A DNA stretch of 64,000 bases from Pseudidiomarina sediminum DSM 21906 (GTDB lineage: Bacteria; Pseudomonadota; Gammaproteobacteria; Enterobacterales; Alteromonadaceae), in NCBI RefSeq assembly GCF_000423165.1, contig NZ_KE383983.1:1164376-1228375 (forward strand), written 5' to 3'. Below are positions 48,744 through 58,801 of this stretch, piece by piece. The first letter of the stretch is position 1. Each line of letters begins with the position of its first letter. Below the pieces are notes generated by a model. It saw only the letters and a program-made list of their open reading frames with translations. It was not told the DNA's origin and searched no databases. A program made the position numbers and the translations under genes.

Positions 48744-49820
48744 ATGACAGATATCAACTATAACCCACTAGAAACCAACGGCTTTGAGTTCGTTGAGTAC
48801 ACCGCTGCCGATGCCGAAGGCGTGGCAGCATTGAAAGATTTGTTTGTGAAGCTTGGCTTCACCGAAGTCGCGAAGCATAAAACCAAACCGGTGTGGCTTT
48901 ATAAGCAGAACGACATCAACTTCTTGGTGAATGCCGAGGCGGGCGGTCAGGCTGAAGCCTTTGCAAAAGAGCACGGTCCGAGTGTATGCGGTATGGCGTG
49001 GCGCGTAAAAGATGCGAAGCACGCCTTTGAGCATGCGGTTGCCAACGGTGCCAAGCCGTTCCAGCGTTCGGTCGCTGCCAATGAAGCTGACTTCCCTGCG
49101 GTGTATGGTATTGGTGAGAGTGTGTTGTATTTCATTGATAACTACGAAGGCACCGGCGTTTATGGGCAAGACTTCGACTTCTACGACGATTGGGAAGCGA
49201 AAATGAAAGAGCACGCTGCCGGTTTGTATGAAGTTGACCACCTTACCCATAACGTTTTCCGTGGCAACATGGACACCTGGGCGGGCTTCTACGAGCGCAT
49301 TGGTAACTTCCGTGAAATCCGTTATTTCGATATCGAAGGCAAGCTCACCGGTTTGTTGAGCCGTGCAATGACTGCACCATGTGGCAAGATCCGGATTCCA
49401 ATCAACGAATCACACGACGATAAGTCACAAATCGAAGAATACTTGCGCGAGTACAACGGTGAAGGTATCCAGCATATCGCCTTAACCTCAGATGATATCT
49501 ACAAAACGGTACGCGATTTACGTGCGATCGGCATGGACTTCATGCCAACTCCAGACACCTACTATGCGAAAATCGACGAGCGTGTCGAAGGACACAGCGA
49601 GAACGTTGATGAGTTACGTGAGCTGCAAATCTTGATCGACGGCGCGCCAATGAAAGATGGCATCTTATTGCAAATCTTTACCCAGACCGTCATTGGTCCA
49701 GTATTCTTCGAGATTATTCAGCGTAAAGGTAATGAAGGTTTTGGTGAAGGGAACTTCAAAGCCTTATTTGAATCGATTGAAGAAGATCAAATCCGACGTG
49801 GAGTATTAAGCGATGCGTAA
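48744..49820 (+). CDS. hppD: 4-hydroxyphenylpyruvate dioxygenase
   Basis: HppD converts 4-hydroxyphenylpyruvate to homogentisate using Fe(II) and oxygen. I take ATG 48744 (358 aa) after GAGG at 48732-48735; the frame is open upstream but that part reads as non-coding leader. Two VOC domains are visible: NGFEFVEYTAADAEGVAALK at the start and EVDHLTHNVFRGNMDTWAGF in the middle. Metal ligands lie in DHLTHNV (His), GIQHIALTSDD (His) and FFEIIQRKGNEGFGEGN (Glu). It overlaps hmgA by 8 bp and heads the homogentisate operon. Confidence 0.97.
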   Translation: MTDINYNPLETNGFEFVEYTAADAEGVAALKDLFVKLGFTEVAKHKTKPVWLYKQNDINFLVNAEAGGQAEAFAKEHGPSVCGMAWRVKDAKHAFEHAVANGAKPFQRSVAANEADFPAVYGIGESVLYFIDNYEGTGVYGQDFDFYDDWEAKMKEHAAGLYEVDHLTHNVFRGNMDTWAGFYERIGNFREIRYFDIEGKLTGLLSRAMTAPCGKIRIPINESHDDKSQIEEYLREYNGEGIQHIALTSDDIYKTVRDLRAIGMDFMPTPDTYYAKIDERVEGHSENVDELRELQILIDGAPMKDGILLQIFTQTVIGPVFFEIIQRKGNEGFGEGNFKALFESIEEDQIRRGVLSDA

Positions 49821-50958
49821 ATGGGCCAGTTTTCCGAAACAGGTCGGTGTGAGCTCGAAGCAAGCGCATGCTGACTTTCCGGAGCAGGCGATTTATGAAC
49901 GCGAAGCTGGGCGCAGTGGTTTTTTCGGCCCTGCAACGCATTTTCACCATCGTCATGCCCCGACGGGTTGGACGCAGTGGGAAGGTGAGCTACGTCCACG
50001 CAATTTTGATTTCAACAAACTAAACAACCTTGCCACGGCATCACCGTGGCAAGTGCCGCTGTTGCTGCACAATAAACAGTGTAAGTTTCGTCTTTGGCAT
50101 TGTGCCGAAAACATGCCATTTTTGGTGCGTAATGCCGATGGCGACGATTTACTGTTTGTGCACGAAGGCCGCGGCGAGATCTTCTGTGACTACGGTCATT
50201 TGACGTTGGAGAAGGGCGATTATTTTGTCGTACCGCGGTCAACCTCATGGCGACTCGAACCGCTTGAGCCGATGCAACTGTTGATGATCGAAGCCACGGA
50301 CAGTGCTTACCAATTGCCTGAGAAAGGTCTGGTAGGCAATCACGCGATTTTTGATCCGGCGTGTTTGGATACGCCTGATATTGATGATGCCTTCAAGGCC
50401 CAGTACAGCGAAGAGAGCTGGCAGGTGCAGGTGAAGCGGCATGATTCGATCTCGGTCATCACTTATCCATTTAATCCGCTGGATGCGATCGGTTGGCATG
50501 GTGACTTAGCACCGATGCGGATCAACTGGCGCGATATTCGGCCGTTAATGAGCCATCGCTACCATTTGCCGCCGTCGGCGCATACCACTTTTGTGGCGGA
50601 TGGCTTTGTGGTCTGTACCTTTGTCCCGCGGCCGATTGAATCAGATCCAGGCGCACTTAAAGTGCCGTTTTATCATAACAATGATGATTACGATGAAGTG
50701 TTGTTCTACCACGAAGGTGACTTCTTTAGTCGTGATAACATCGATAAGGGTATGGTAACCTTCCATCCTGCTGGGTTTACCCACGGACCGCATCCAAAAG
50801 CGTTTCAGGCGGGGTTGGAACACCGCAAAAAATTCACTGATGAAGTCGCTGTCATGCTCGACACACGCCATGCCTTGAGCATGGGGGAAGTATGTGCTGA
50901 GGTGGAAAACACTGAGTATGTTTACAGCTGGCGAACCACAGACGAAAAGGCTAAATAA
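49813..50958 (+). CDS. hmgA: homogentisate 1,2-dioxygenase
   Basis: HmgA opens the homogentisate ring to give maleylacetoacetate. The cupin-like enzyme of 381 aa shows PFYHNNDDYDEVLFYHEGDF with iron-binding His/Glu and VTFHPAGFTHGPHP near the C-terminus with further His ligands. It is shorter than the 430-445 aa animal and Pseudomonas form but complete in both halves, like other short bacterial versions. The start overlaps hppD by 8 bp; fahA follows after 3 bp. Confidence 0.93.
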   Translation: MRKWASFPKQVGVSSKQAHADFPEQAIYEREAGRSGFFGPATHFHHRHAPTGWTQWEGELRPRNFDFNKLNNLATASPWQVPLLLHNKQCKFRLWHCAENMPFLVRNADGDDLLFVHEGRGEIFCDYGHLTLEKGDYFVVPRSTSWRLEPLEPMQLLMIEATDSAYQLPEKGLVGNHAIFDPACLDTPDIDDAFKAQYSEESWQVQVKRHDSISVITYPFNPLDAIGWHGDLAPMRINWRDIRPLMSHRYHLPPSAHTTFVADGFVVCTFVPRPIESDPGALKVPFYHNNDDYDEVLFYHEGDFFSRDNIDKGMVTFHPAGFTHGPHPKAFQAGLEHRKKFTDEVAVMLDTRHALSMGEVCAEVENTEYVYSWRTTDEKAK

Positions 50959-50961
50959 ACG

Positions 50962-51981
50962 ATGAAATTTGCAACCTATCGAAATGGAACCCGCGACGGC
51001 CAGTTGATGTTGGTCAGCCGCGATTTGAGCAAAGCAGTGGCGGTGCCAGCACTGGCTGAAACCCTGCAAGAAGTGCTTGATGATTGGGACGGGATTGCAC
51101 CTGAATTAGAAACAGCCTACGCGGCGCTCAATAACGGCGAAATCGACGATGCCGTTGCCTTTGATGAGAGCTTGTGTGAGTCACCTCTGCCACGCGCCTA
51201 CCAATGGGCCGATGGCAGTGCCTATGTGAATCATGTGGAGCTGGTGCGCAAAGCACGTAACGCAGAAATGCCACCAAGCTTTTGGACCGACCCTTTGATG
51301 TACCAAGGTGGTTCAGACGACTTCCTTGGGCCAAAAGACAGCATTGAGATGGCTGACACGGCTTGGGGTATTGATTTTGAGGGTGAGATTGCGGTTATTA
51401 CTGACGATGTTCCTATGGGAGTCGCCGCAGAAGAGGCTGGCCAGTACATCCGTTTGTTGATGTTAGTGAACGATGTATCCTTACGCGGTTTGATTCCAAA
51501 CGAACTCGGCAAAGGCTTTGGCTTCTTCCAGTCAAAACCGTCGTCGGCGTTTTCACCGGTCGCAGTCACCCCAGATGAGCTGGGCGATGCTTGGCAGGCT
51601 AACAAAGTTCATTTGCCGTTATTGAGTTACTACAACGGCGCGCCATTTGGTAAGCCGAACGCCGGTGAAGATATGACCTTTGATTTTGCCCAGTTGGTTG
51701 CACATGCAGCGAAAACGCGTCATTTAGGTGCCGGTGCAATTATCGGTTCGGGTACGGTCTCCAATAAGCAGGGCACTGATCACGGAAGTGCTATTGCCGA
51801 AGGTGGGGTGGGCTATAGCTGTATTGCAGAAGTTCGGATGATCGAAACTATTCGTGACGGCAAACCAAGTACCGGCTTTATGCAGTTCGGTGACACCATC
51901 AAAATTGAGATGCAGGACGCAAAAGGTGAGAGCATTTTTGGCAGTATCGACCAAAAAGTCGTACAGTATACGCCTGAATAA
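50962..51981 (+). CDS. fahA: fumarylacetoacetate hydrolase
   Basis: FahA splits fumarylacetoacetate into fumarate and acetoacetate. The FAH-fold protein of 339 aa has the metal-binding WGIDFEGEIAVITDDVPMG near 135-153 and the catalytic LLMLVNDVSLRGLIP, GFGFFQSKPSSAFSPVAVTP and IIGSGTVSNKQ segments. It lies between hmgA and maiA in a tight operon, which supports this function over other FAH-family hydrolases. Confidence 0.92.
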   Translation: MKFATYRNGTRDGQLMLVSRDLSKAVAVPALAETLQEVLDDWDGIAPELETAYAALNNGEIDDAVAFDESLCESPLPRAYQWADGSAYVNHVELVRKARNAEMPPSFWTDPLMYQGGSDDFLGPKDSIEMADTAWGIDFEGEIAVITDDVPMGVAAEEAGQYIRLLMLVNDVSLRGLIPNELGKGFGFFQSKPSSAFSPVAVTPDELGDAWQANKVHLPLLSYYNGAPFGKPNAGEDMTFDFAQLVAHAAKTRHLGAGAIIGSGTVSNKQGTDHGSAIAEGGVGYSCIAEVRMIETIRDGKPSTGFMQFGDTIKIEMQDAKGESIFGSIDQKVVQYTPE

Positions 51982-52005
51982 TCTTTCTTAGTTGCGGAGC
52001 TTCTT

Positions 52006-52647
52006 ATGGAACTTTACGGCTACTGGCGCTCAAGCGCCAGTTATCGGGCCCGTATCGCCCTAAACTTTAAGCAATTGGATTACAACGCAATTCCTGTGCA
52101 TTTGCTCAAGGACGGCGGTCAGCAACACCAGCAGGCCTATCGACAACTGAACCCGAATGGTTTGGTACCCACCTTGGTGGATGGCCAGATCATCTTGCAT
52201 CAATCGTTGGCGATCGTGGATTACTTGGAAGAAAAGTATCCCGAGCCTAGTTTGTTGCCCGCAACGCCACGCCTACGCAGTGCCGCCCGGGCATTAGCGC
52301 TCGATTTGGCGAGTGAGCTGCAACCCTTAATTAACTTGCGCGTGCAAAAATACCTGAAAGAAGTGCTTGAGGTGAGTGATGCACAAAAGCAAGCGTGGTT
52401 GGATCATTGGTTTAAAGAGAGTTTTACTGCGTTTGAAAAAAATCTGGAAGAGATTGCTGGGCTATACTGCGTCGGTGATACCTTCTCGATGGCAGATGTG
52501 TGCCTTGTGCCGCAAGTCTACAGTGCCCAGCGGTTTGGTATCGACTTAAGTGCGTATCCAATAATGATGGCGGTGTATGAGCGTCTGTTAGAACTGCCGT
52601 GGGTTGCCGCAGCCCACCCGGCAAAACAAGCCGATGCGGAGTCCTAA
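52006..52647 (+). CDS. maiA: maleylacetoacetate isomerase
   Basis: MaiA, a zeta-class glutathione transferase, isomerises maleylacetoacetate to fumarylacetoacetate. The thioredoxin-like domain carries the SSASYRARIAL active-site motif (SSCxWRVR in animal enzymes, here SSASYR) at residues 9-19 and LNPNGLVPTLVDG, HQSLAIVDYLEE for glutathione binding. The C-terminal helical domain has YCVGDTFSMADVCLVPQVYS. The length is 213 aa. It is the last gene of the operon, closed by a terminator at 52681. Confidence 0.95.
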   Translation: MELYGYWRSSASYRARIALNFKQLDYNAIPVHLLKDGGQQHQQAYRQLNPNGLVPTLVDGQIILHQSLAIVDYLEEKYPEPSLLPATPRLRSAARALALDLASELQPLINLRVQKYLKEVLEVSDAQKQAWLDHWFKESFTAFEKNLEEIAGLYCVGDTFSMADVCLVPQVYSAQRFGIDLSAYPIMMAVYERLLELPWVAAAHPAKQADAES

Positions 52648-52680
52648 CCGCAAGTTCTTTGAACTTCATCGCATGGTGAC

Positions 52681-52712
52681 AATGCCCAGCTCGAAAGTTG
52701 CTGGGCATTTTG
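52681..52712 (+). terminator. rho-independent terminator of the hppD operon
   Basis: AATGCCCAGC, a 9-nt loop, GCTGGGCATT then TT forms a perfect 10-bp stem with T residues at the end. It lies 34 bp past the maiA stop and before the S9 peptidase gene. Confidence 0.85.
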
Positions 52713-52750
52713 CTTTAATGAAGCCATCTCTACTAAAGGAAACTAGAAGA

Positions 52751-55243
52751 ATGAAAACTAAATTTACCGTTTCTTTATTGGCGGCCTTTGTTGCTGCCTC
52801 GTGCGCTGCCACGGATACTCCCTCAGCGGCACAAACGGCAACCAATGCACCGGCGCAAGTGTTGCAATTGGATGTGGCTGAGAATGCTCAAGCCACTGCT
52901 GGCGCATTGACCATTGAACAAATTATGGCGGATCAAGATTGGGTGGCACGTTCACCGAATTCGGCGTATTGGATGGCGGATGGTAGTGGCGTGTTGTATC
53001 AACAAAAACGTGCCGGTAGCGTGGTCAGTGATTGGTTTCATTTACCACTCGACAAAGATGATGCACACAAAATTCCATTAGAAAAGCTGCACAACTATGC
53101 CTACAACGATGGTATTTATAATGCTGATCGCAGCAAGTTGGCGTACACCTTTGAAGGCAATATTTTTGTACGTGATTTGCAACAAAACAGCGTCATGCAA
53201 CTTACCCGTGATGAAGCGCGTCAGTCACAATTGGTGTTTTTGACCGATGGCCGTTTGGCTTATCGCCAAGGTAACGATTTCTTCGCGGTCGACACCGAAA
53301 GTGGACGCACTGAGCAAATTGCAGCATTGGAAACTCGCGCTAAACCGGAAGCGGTAAGTACTCCTAAAGATTTTGTCGCGCGTGAACAGGTCGACTTGAT
53401 TGAATTCGTACAAAGCGAGCGGCGTAATCGCCAAGAACGTGCCGATTATAAAGCGCAGTTGTCGGCGGCGAATAGCTCGTTAGCGCCAGAAGCTTTTTAT
53501 CTGGGCAATAACAAACAAATTGTCGCGGCGAGCCTTTCTCCTGCCGGTGACAAAATGATTGTCGCGATTACCGATCCACAAAGCTGGCGTGATGATGGCG
53601 ATATCATGCCAAATTACGTGGCGGAAGACGGTCGCGTGGCGGCTGAGAAGGTACGTCGTCGGGTTGCCGATGCCAAACCGGTAAGTCACCAAGTGGTGTT
53701 GCTTGATTTAACCACAGGTGAGCAAAGCACGGTTACCTACAACACTTTGCCGGGTTGGGATGAAGATGTATTGGCGGAGGTGAAAGCCGAAAACCATGCC
53801 GCCGAAGGCAAAACGTATGAGAGCAAAGCGGCACCGCGGCCAATTACCTTGATGCAGGATTGGGGCTGGCGTGAAGGTGCGATCCGTTGGTCGGATAGCG
53901 GTAACAATGCTGTGGTGATGCTGGAAGCTTGGGACAACAAAGATCGTTGGATTGCGTCCGTCGATTTTGCTGGTAAGCAACTGGTCAATCAGCATCGCTT
54001 GCACGACGAAGCGTGGATTAACTATACCCATAACGAATTTGATTTTGTCCCAGGTCACGAGCAAGCGATCTGGTTCCAAAGTGAAGAGGATGGCTACGCA
54101 CATCTCTACCATAAACGTTTAGGTGGTAAGCAAGTACAGCTTACCCAGGGTAAATTTGTTACCGAAAATCCGACCCTTAGTGCGGACGGAAAACAACTTT
54201 ACTTCACCGCCAACGCGAAACACCCTGGTGTGTATGAAATCTACCGTGTTAGTTTTGACGGCACTGCTATGGAGCAACTGACCAACCTTGATGGCATGGT
54301 GAGTGGTTTTGAAGTGAGTCCAACAGGTGAAGAGCTGCTGTTTACCTATTCAAATGCCTTGCAACCGAATGAACTCTACCGTCAAGCACTGTCGTCCGAT
54401 GCGCGTGCTGAGCGCTTGACCTCGACTGTAACGGAAGCCTTCCAAAGTTTCGACTGGACCGTGCCTGAAGTGATTGCTGTTCCTTCAAGTCACGTGGACG
54501 ACCCTATTTATACCCGCGTTTATTACCCTGAAGATTATGATGCGGAGCGCGCTGAGCAGTATCCCGCAGTGGTCTTTATCCATGGCGCCGGCTATTTGCA
54601 AAATGCCCACGCAGGGTGGTCGAACTATCAGCGTGAATTCATGTTCCATACCTTCTTAAACCAACAAGGTTACGTGGTCTTCGATCTCGATTACCGTGGT
54701 TCAAAAGGCTACGGTCGTGATTGGCGGACCGCGATTTACCGTCAAATGGGGACGCCAGAAGTTGAAGACTTAATGGATGTGGTGAAGTGGGCAGGAGCTA
54801 ACACTAATGTAGATACCGAGCGTATGGGGACTTACGGTGGTTCTTACGGTGGCTTCTTAACCTTTATGGCATTGTTTAAAGAGCCTGGTTTATTTAAAGC
54901 GGGTGCTGCCTTACGTCCGGTTTCGGATTGGGCACATTACAATACCGGTTACACCTCGAACATCTTGAACTTACCGGATGACGACCCGATTGCCTACCGT
55001 CGTAGCTCGCCGATCTACTTCACAGAAGGCCTTGAGGATGCGTTGTTGATCAATTCACCAATGGTCGATGACAACGTCTTTTTCCAAGACAGTGTGCGTC
55101 TGGTACAGCGTTTGATTGAACACGAGAAAGAAGATTTTGAAACGGCTATTTTCCCAGTGGAACCGCATGGCTTCCGTCAGCCATCGAGTTGGTTGGATGA
55201 ATACCGCCGCATCTACAAGCTGTTTGAAACGAACCTGAAATAA
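52751..55243 (+). CDS. S9-family prolyl oligopeptidase (DPP-IV-like lipoprotein)
   Basis: This large serine peptidase is exported. ATG 52751 (830 aa) follows an AGGA site; the N-terminus (KFTVSLLAAFVAASCAATDT) is a signal peptide with a probable lipoprotein Cys at residue 18. A beta-propeller domain (residues about 80-560, including YNDGIYNADRSKLAYTFEGN) precedes the alpha/beta-hydrolase domain. The catalytic Ser is about 698 in YGGSYGGFLT, Asp about 773 in MVDDNVF, His 806 in VEPHGFRQP. It resembles the S9B dipeptidyl peptidase group, common in proteolytic Idiomarina-type bacteria; the exact substrate is not clear. It has its own terminator. Confidence 0.9.
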   Translation: MKTKFTVSLLAAFVAASCAATDTPSAAQTATNAPAQVLQLDVAENAQATAGALTIEQIMADQDWVARSPNSAYWMADGSGVLYQQKRAGSVVSDWFHLPLDKDDAHKIPLEKLHNYAYNDGIYNADRSKLAYTFEGNIFVRDLQQNSVMQLTRDEARQSQLVFLTDGRLAYRQGNDFFAVDTESGRTEQIAALETRAKPEAVSTPKDFVAREQVDLIEFVQSERRNRQERADYKAQLSAANSSLAPEAFYLGNNKQIVAASLSPAGDKMIVAITDPQSWRDDGDIMPNYVAEDGRVAAEKVRRRVADAKPVSHQVVLLDLTTGEQSTVTYNTLPGWDEDVLAEVKAENHAAEGKTYESKAAPRPITLMQDWGWREGAIRWSDSGNNAVVMLEAWDNKDRWIASVDFAGKQLVNQHRLHDEAWINYTHNEFDFVPGHEQAIWFQSEEDGYAHLYHKRLGGKQVQLTQGKFVTENPTLSADGKQLYFTANAKHPGVYEIYRVSFDGTAMEQLTNLDGMVSGFEVSPTGEELLFTYSNALQPNELYRQALSSDARAERLTSTVTEAFQSFDWTVPEVIAVPSSHVDDPIYTRVYYPEDYDAERAEQYPAVVFIHGAGYLQNAHAGWSNYQREFMFHTFLNQQGYVVFDLDYRGSKGYGRDWRTAIYRQMGTPEVEDLMDVVKWAGANTNVDTERMGTYGGSYGGFLTFMALFKEPGLFKAGAALRPVSDWAHYNTGYTSNILNLPDDDPIAYRRSSPIYFTEGLEDALLINSPMVDDNVFFQDSVRLVQRLIEHEKEDFETAIFPVEPHGFRQPSSWLDEYRRIYKLFETNLK

Positions 55244-55270
55244 CAGCGTCTCGCGAAATGCCAAACAAAA

Positions 55271-55299
55271 AAAAGCCAAGTCATTTGACTTGGCTTTTT
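55271..55299 (+). terminator. rho-independent terminator of the S9 peptidase gene
   Basis: AAAAGCCAAGTCA and TGACTTGGCTTTT make a 12-13-bp stem with a very short loop, with A-runs before and T-runs after. It lies 28 bp past the peptidase stop and can also stop transcription coming from rne. Confidence 0.92.
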
Positions 55300-55332
55300 C
55301 ATTGGGGACAGCTGAGTGTTGCTGCGTAAAAA

Positions 55333-55351
55333 CCCGCGCGATTAACGCGGG
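55333..55351 (-). terminator. rne terminator overlapping the stop codon
   Basis: On the minus strand CCCGCG, a 7-nt loop, CGCGGG is followed by five T. The rne stop codon (55342-55344) lies in the loop, so the structure includes the last coding bases. The peptidase terminator next to it gives a second barrier. Confidence 0.75.
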
Positions 55352-58275
55352 CTACATTTTACGGTATCAGAACGTACTACTGATGTTGCTTGGCTGAGGG
55401 TGGCAAAGCGCGAAGCCTTCGCAACTTGCGCACGTGCATCATCATTTGCAACATTGAGTGGGCTGTAATCGGCAGTGCGTGGCTGCGAGCTCGCTTTGGT
55501 CATCGGCGCCGTGACCACGATGCCTTTGCGCGAAGCTTTTTGCGCTGCTACTGGCTCAGCTTTTACTTCAGGTTCAGCTGCTGCTACTTCAGGCTCAGCT
55601 TGCACTTCAGGTTCAGCTGCTACTTCAGGCTCAGCTGCCACTTCAGGCTCAGCTGCTACTTCAGGTTCAGCTGCCACTTCAGGCTCAGCTTTTGCTTCAG
55701 GCTCAGCTGCCACTTCAGGTTCAGCTTTTGCTTCAGGCTCAGCTGCCACTTCAGGTTCAGCTTTCACTTCAGCTGACAGCTCTGGCTGTTCGAGTGTTAA
55801 CTCGACCTGCGCAGGCTCTGCTGCTTCAGTTTGCTCTTGTTCAGCAGCTTTTTCTTCTTTACGACGTTGGCCTGCGGCGCGCTGGTGACGAGGACTACGA
55901 CGCGAACGGTTACGACCTTCACGTTTTTCGTCTTGCTCACTAGCTGCTTTAACCTCAGGGCTTACTGGCGCTTCAGTTTGCGCTGCAGCGTTATCTGCTG
56001 TGCTAGCTGCTGTTTCGGCGGTTTCAGTCGTTTCAGTAACACTTTCTTTGGCCTTTTGCTCAGTTGACTTAGCTGGGGCAGGGGCCGCTTTCGGCGCTGC
56101 TTGCTGGGTCACTTGAGTTTGGCTGTCTGTGCTGGTTGCAGTAGCCGCTACAGCGTTATCTGCTGCAGTGGTATCACCGGTCGCGACACGTACTGACTTA
56201 TCGAGCTTGCGACGCTGACGACGTGGCTTCGGCGTCGCTGGAGCTTTCGCTTCTTGCTGCTCGTTCGACTTCGCAGGCGTGGCTTGTGCTTGCTCGGTCT
56301 TGTTGGCGTCATTGTTGCCTTGCTGACGGTTGCGACCACGACCACCACGACGTTGACCACGTTCGTTCTTGGTCTCTTGTGGTTTGCCTGACTCTTGCGT
56401 TTGCGCTTTCGCCGGAGCTGCTTTGTCGTCGTTATTACGTTGTTCGTCACGTGGACGCTGACGCTGGTTACCGCGACGACGGTTGTTATTACCACGTTGG
56501 TTACGGCCACCACGACGCTGGTTATTTGAACGACGCTGCGCCTGTTGTTGCTGCTCGTTCTTTTTCTCTTCGGCTTCGTTGTTACCAAATAAGCCTTTTA
56601 AAGCTTTCAGAATACGTTGTACCAACGACGGTCCAGACTTCTGCTCAGCAGCAGGTGCTGATGGCGTCGGTGCAGGAGTCTTTGGTGCTTGCAAGCCTTT
56701 AAGCGCAGGCTCTTCAAAGCTTGGCTTATCTTTATTCAGCACAACTTCGGTTGCTGTGGTGTCTGGCTTGTCAATTAAGGTAAAGCTGTTGGCGTCTTCG
56801 ACTTCATCGCTACGCAAACGTTTTACATCGAAATGTGGCGTTTCAAGGTGCGGGTTTGGGATCACCAAGGCCGACACGTTGTGACGTTTTTCAACGTCGC
56901 TAATCGCTTTACGTTTCTCATTCAATAAGTAGGTCGCAACAGTAACAGGCACTTGTGCTTGTACTTGAATGGTGTTGTCTTTTAACGCTTCTTCTTCGAT
57001 CAAACGGAGAATCGACAGTGCCAGAGATTCGGCCGAGCGGATGGTACCGTGACCATCACAACGCGGACACACGTGGTTGGCAGACTCGCCAAGTGAAGGG
57101 CGCAAACGCTGGCGTGACATCTCTAACAAACCGAACCGAGAGATACGCGCAACTTGAATACGCGCACGGTCTTGTTTGAGGTTATCACGTAGGCGATTTT
57201 CAACTTCGCGCTGGTGTTTGGTTGGCCCCATATCGATAAAGTCGATAACGACCAAACCACCGACGTCACGCAAGCGCAATTGACGAGCGATTTCTTCAGC
57301 GGCTTCCAAGTTGGTCTGGAACGCTGTTTCTTCGATATCTCCACCTTTGGTGGCTCGCGCAGAGTTGATATCAATCGAGGTCAATGCTTCAGTTGGGTCG
57401 ATGACAATCGAGCCGCCCGAAGGCAAGCGCACTTCGCGTTGGAACGCTGATTCAATCTGACTTTCAATTTGGTAGTGGTTAAATAGCGGAACGTCACCCT
57501 GATAGGTCTTCACGCGATTTACGAAGTCAGGGCGGATCAAGGACACATGGTCACGGACTTGCTCGAAGACTTTTGCGTTATCGATCAGGACTTCACCGAT
57601 ATCACGGCGTAAGTAATCACGAATGGCACGGAACACGACGTTGCTTTCTTGGTGAATCAAGAATGGCGCAGGGCGTTCACTCGACGCTTTTTCGATGGCT
57701 TGCCAGTGATGAACCAAGACATTTAAGTCCCACTCGAGTTCTTCCGCTGATTTGCCAACCCCTGCGGTACGGACGATCAAGCCCATGCCATCAGGCAGTT
57801 GCAAATTGCTCATCGCATTTTTCAGATCAGTACGTTCATCACCTTCAATGCGGCGCGAAATACCACCCGCACGTGGGTTGTTTGGCATTAACACCAAATA
57901 ACTACCGGCAAGCGAAATAAAGGTGGTGAGGGCAGCGCCTTTTTGGCCACGCTCTTCTTTATCGATTTGCACGATAACTTCTTGGCCTTCTTTCACCACA
58001 TCTTTAATGTTTGGGCGACCAGAGAAGGTGTAGCCGTCAGGGAAGTAGGTTTTCGCGATTTCTTTAAGAGGAAGGAAGCCGTGACGTTCTGCGCCATAAT
58101 CGACAAACGCCGCTTCAAGACTTGGTTCGATACGGGTAATTTTACCCTTATAGATGTTTGCTTTCTTCTGTTCGTGGCCCGGACTTTCGATATCTAAATC
58201 ATATAATCGCTGTCCGTCCACCAAAGCAACGCGCAGCTCTTCTTGCTGGGTTGCGTTGATCAGCATTCTTTTCAT
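55342..58275 (-). CDS. rne: ribonuclease E
   Basis: RNase E is the main endonuclease of mRNA decay and tRNA/rRNA processing and the scaffold of the degradosome. ATG 58275 (977 aa) gives [20 protein letters not shown] exactly like E. coli; an in-frame upstream codon at 58302 is ignored. The catalytic half has the S1 domain (residues 36-120), the DNase I-like site with [11 protein letters not shown] and VIDFIDMGP, and the zinc link CPRCDGHG near 404. The C-terminal half is disordered and basic or acidic in blocks, with Arg-rich RNA-binding stretches near 590-640, a tandem AEPEVA repeat and a final MTKASSQP segment likely to bind PNPase. Confidence 0.97.
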   Translation of the reverse strand: MKRMLINATQQEELRVALVDGQRLYDLDIESPGHEQKKANIYKGKITRIEPSLEAAFVDYGAERHGFLPLKEIAKTYFPDGYTFSGRPNIKDVVKEGQEVIVQIDKEERGQKGAALTTFISLAGSYLVLMPNNPRAGGISRRIEGDERTDLKNAMSNLQLPDGMGLIVRTAGVGKSAEELEWDLNVLVHHWQAIEKASSERPAPFLIHQESNVVFRAIRDYLRRDIGEVLIDNAKVFEQVRDHVSLIRPDFVNRVKTYQGDVPLFNHYQIESQIESAFQREVRLPSGGSIVIDPTEALTSIDINSARATKGGDIEETAFQTNLEAAEEIARQLRLRDVGGLVVIDFIDMGPTKHQREVENRLRDNLKQDRARIQVARISRFGLLEMSRQRLRPSLGESANHVCPRCDGHGTIRSAESLALSILRLIEEEALKDNTIQVQAQVPVTVATYLLNEKRKAISDVEKRHNVSALVIPNPHLETPHFDVKRLRSDEVEDANSFTLIDKPDTTATEVVLNKDKPSFEEPALKGLQAPKTPAPTPSAPAAEQKSGPSLVQRILKALKGLFGNNEAEEKKNEQQQQAQRRSNNQRRGGRNQRGNNNRRRGNQRQRPRDEQRNNDDKAAPAKAQTQESGKPQETKNERGQRRGGRGRNRQQGNNDANKTEQAQATPAKSNEQQEAKAPATPKPRRQRRKLDKSVRVATGDTTAADNAVAATATSTDSQTQVTQQAAPKAAPAPAKSTEQKAKESVTETTETAETAASTADNAAAQTEAPVSPEVKAASEQDEKREGRNRSRRSPRHQRAAGQRRKEEKAAEQEQTEAAEPAQVELTLEQPELSAEVKAEPEVAAEPEAKAEPEVAAEPEAKAEPEVAAEPEVAAEPEVAAEPEVAAEPEVQAEPEVAAAEPEVKAEPVAAQKASRKGIVVTAPMTKASSQPRTADYSPLNVANDDARAQVAKASRFATLSQATSVVRSDTVKCSPR
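55553..55772 (-). repeat. 18-bp tandem repeats coding AEPEVA in the RNase E tail
   Basis: About eleven copies of an 18-bp unit encode the hexapeptide AEPEVA and the variants [12 protein letters not shown] and AEPEVK. Units stay in frame and differ mainly at third positions and at the V/A and A/K/Q sites. The stretch makes a strongly acidic Pro-rich arm. Such arrays expand and shrink by slippage, so copy number should differ between strains. Confidence 0.88.
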
Positions 58276-58801
58276 AGTTGTGACTCTTACTTTAAGTGCC
58301 ACAACACAGTACGAAGGCTACCATGCCATCGCTATTTCGAGATTGAATTTTAGACTGCCATCGCGCTATCTCAGCGTGTGATGACACCTCCCGTTGCGTG
58401 AATAGCTTCACCAACGTGAGGTACGCAATTGGTTACCAAGCCGAAATAAGCTTGAGGTCGTACCGTGTTGTCGCATAATTGCATTGACAATGCGTGGTCG
58501 GGTTTAAAGTCCATGCTCTCAACATCTCGCACAACGTCGCTGTTATAACCATGCATACGGGGCGTATGTTGAGGTGGAAAAGCGGCTGATGAAACATGCC
58601 GGATACCCATCCACAACGTGTTATTCATGACGTAACTCTCGCATCTTTTGCCTTATAATTAGGCTTGCGAACCGCTTCTTTCATATCTCGGGCGGCTTTT
58701 TCCGGACACGACATTATTCCACGAAACATCACCTTAGCACAAGCTAAAATAAAGCAAGAAAAATGCGGTTTCGGCAAAATGAAAATGTTAAACTACGCCG
58801 C
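58276..58801. promoter_or_regulatory. rne-rluC divergent gap with long rne leader
   Basis: This 526-bp gap separates the divergent rne and rluC starts. In E. coli rne has a leader of about 360 nt whose stem-loops let RNase E cut its own mRNA; the size here fits such a leader. A TATAAG at about 58657-58662 on the minus strand could be a -10, which would give a leader of roughly 375 nt, but no convincing -35 accompanies it. I see no conserved protein in it; an 85-codon minus-strand frame (58371-58628) is considered chance. Confidence 0.5.

Noticed and set aside
55390-55888. Overlapping plus-strand frames rich in Ser, Gly, Phe or Cys opposite rne
   Set aside because: They are mirror images of the AEPEVA tandem repeat and have no ribosome sites.
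58371-58628. Minus-strand frame of 85 codons in the rne leader
   Set aside because: No family, no clear ribosome site, and it lies within the expected untranslated leader; chance is more likely, though a leader peptide cannot be fully excluded.
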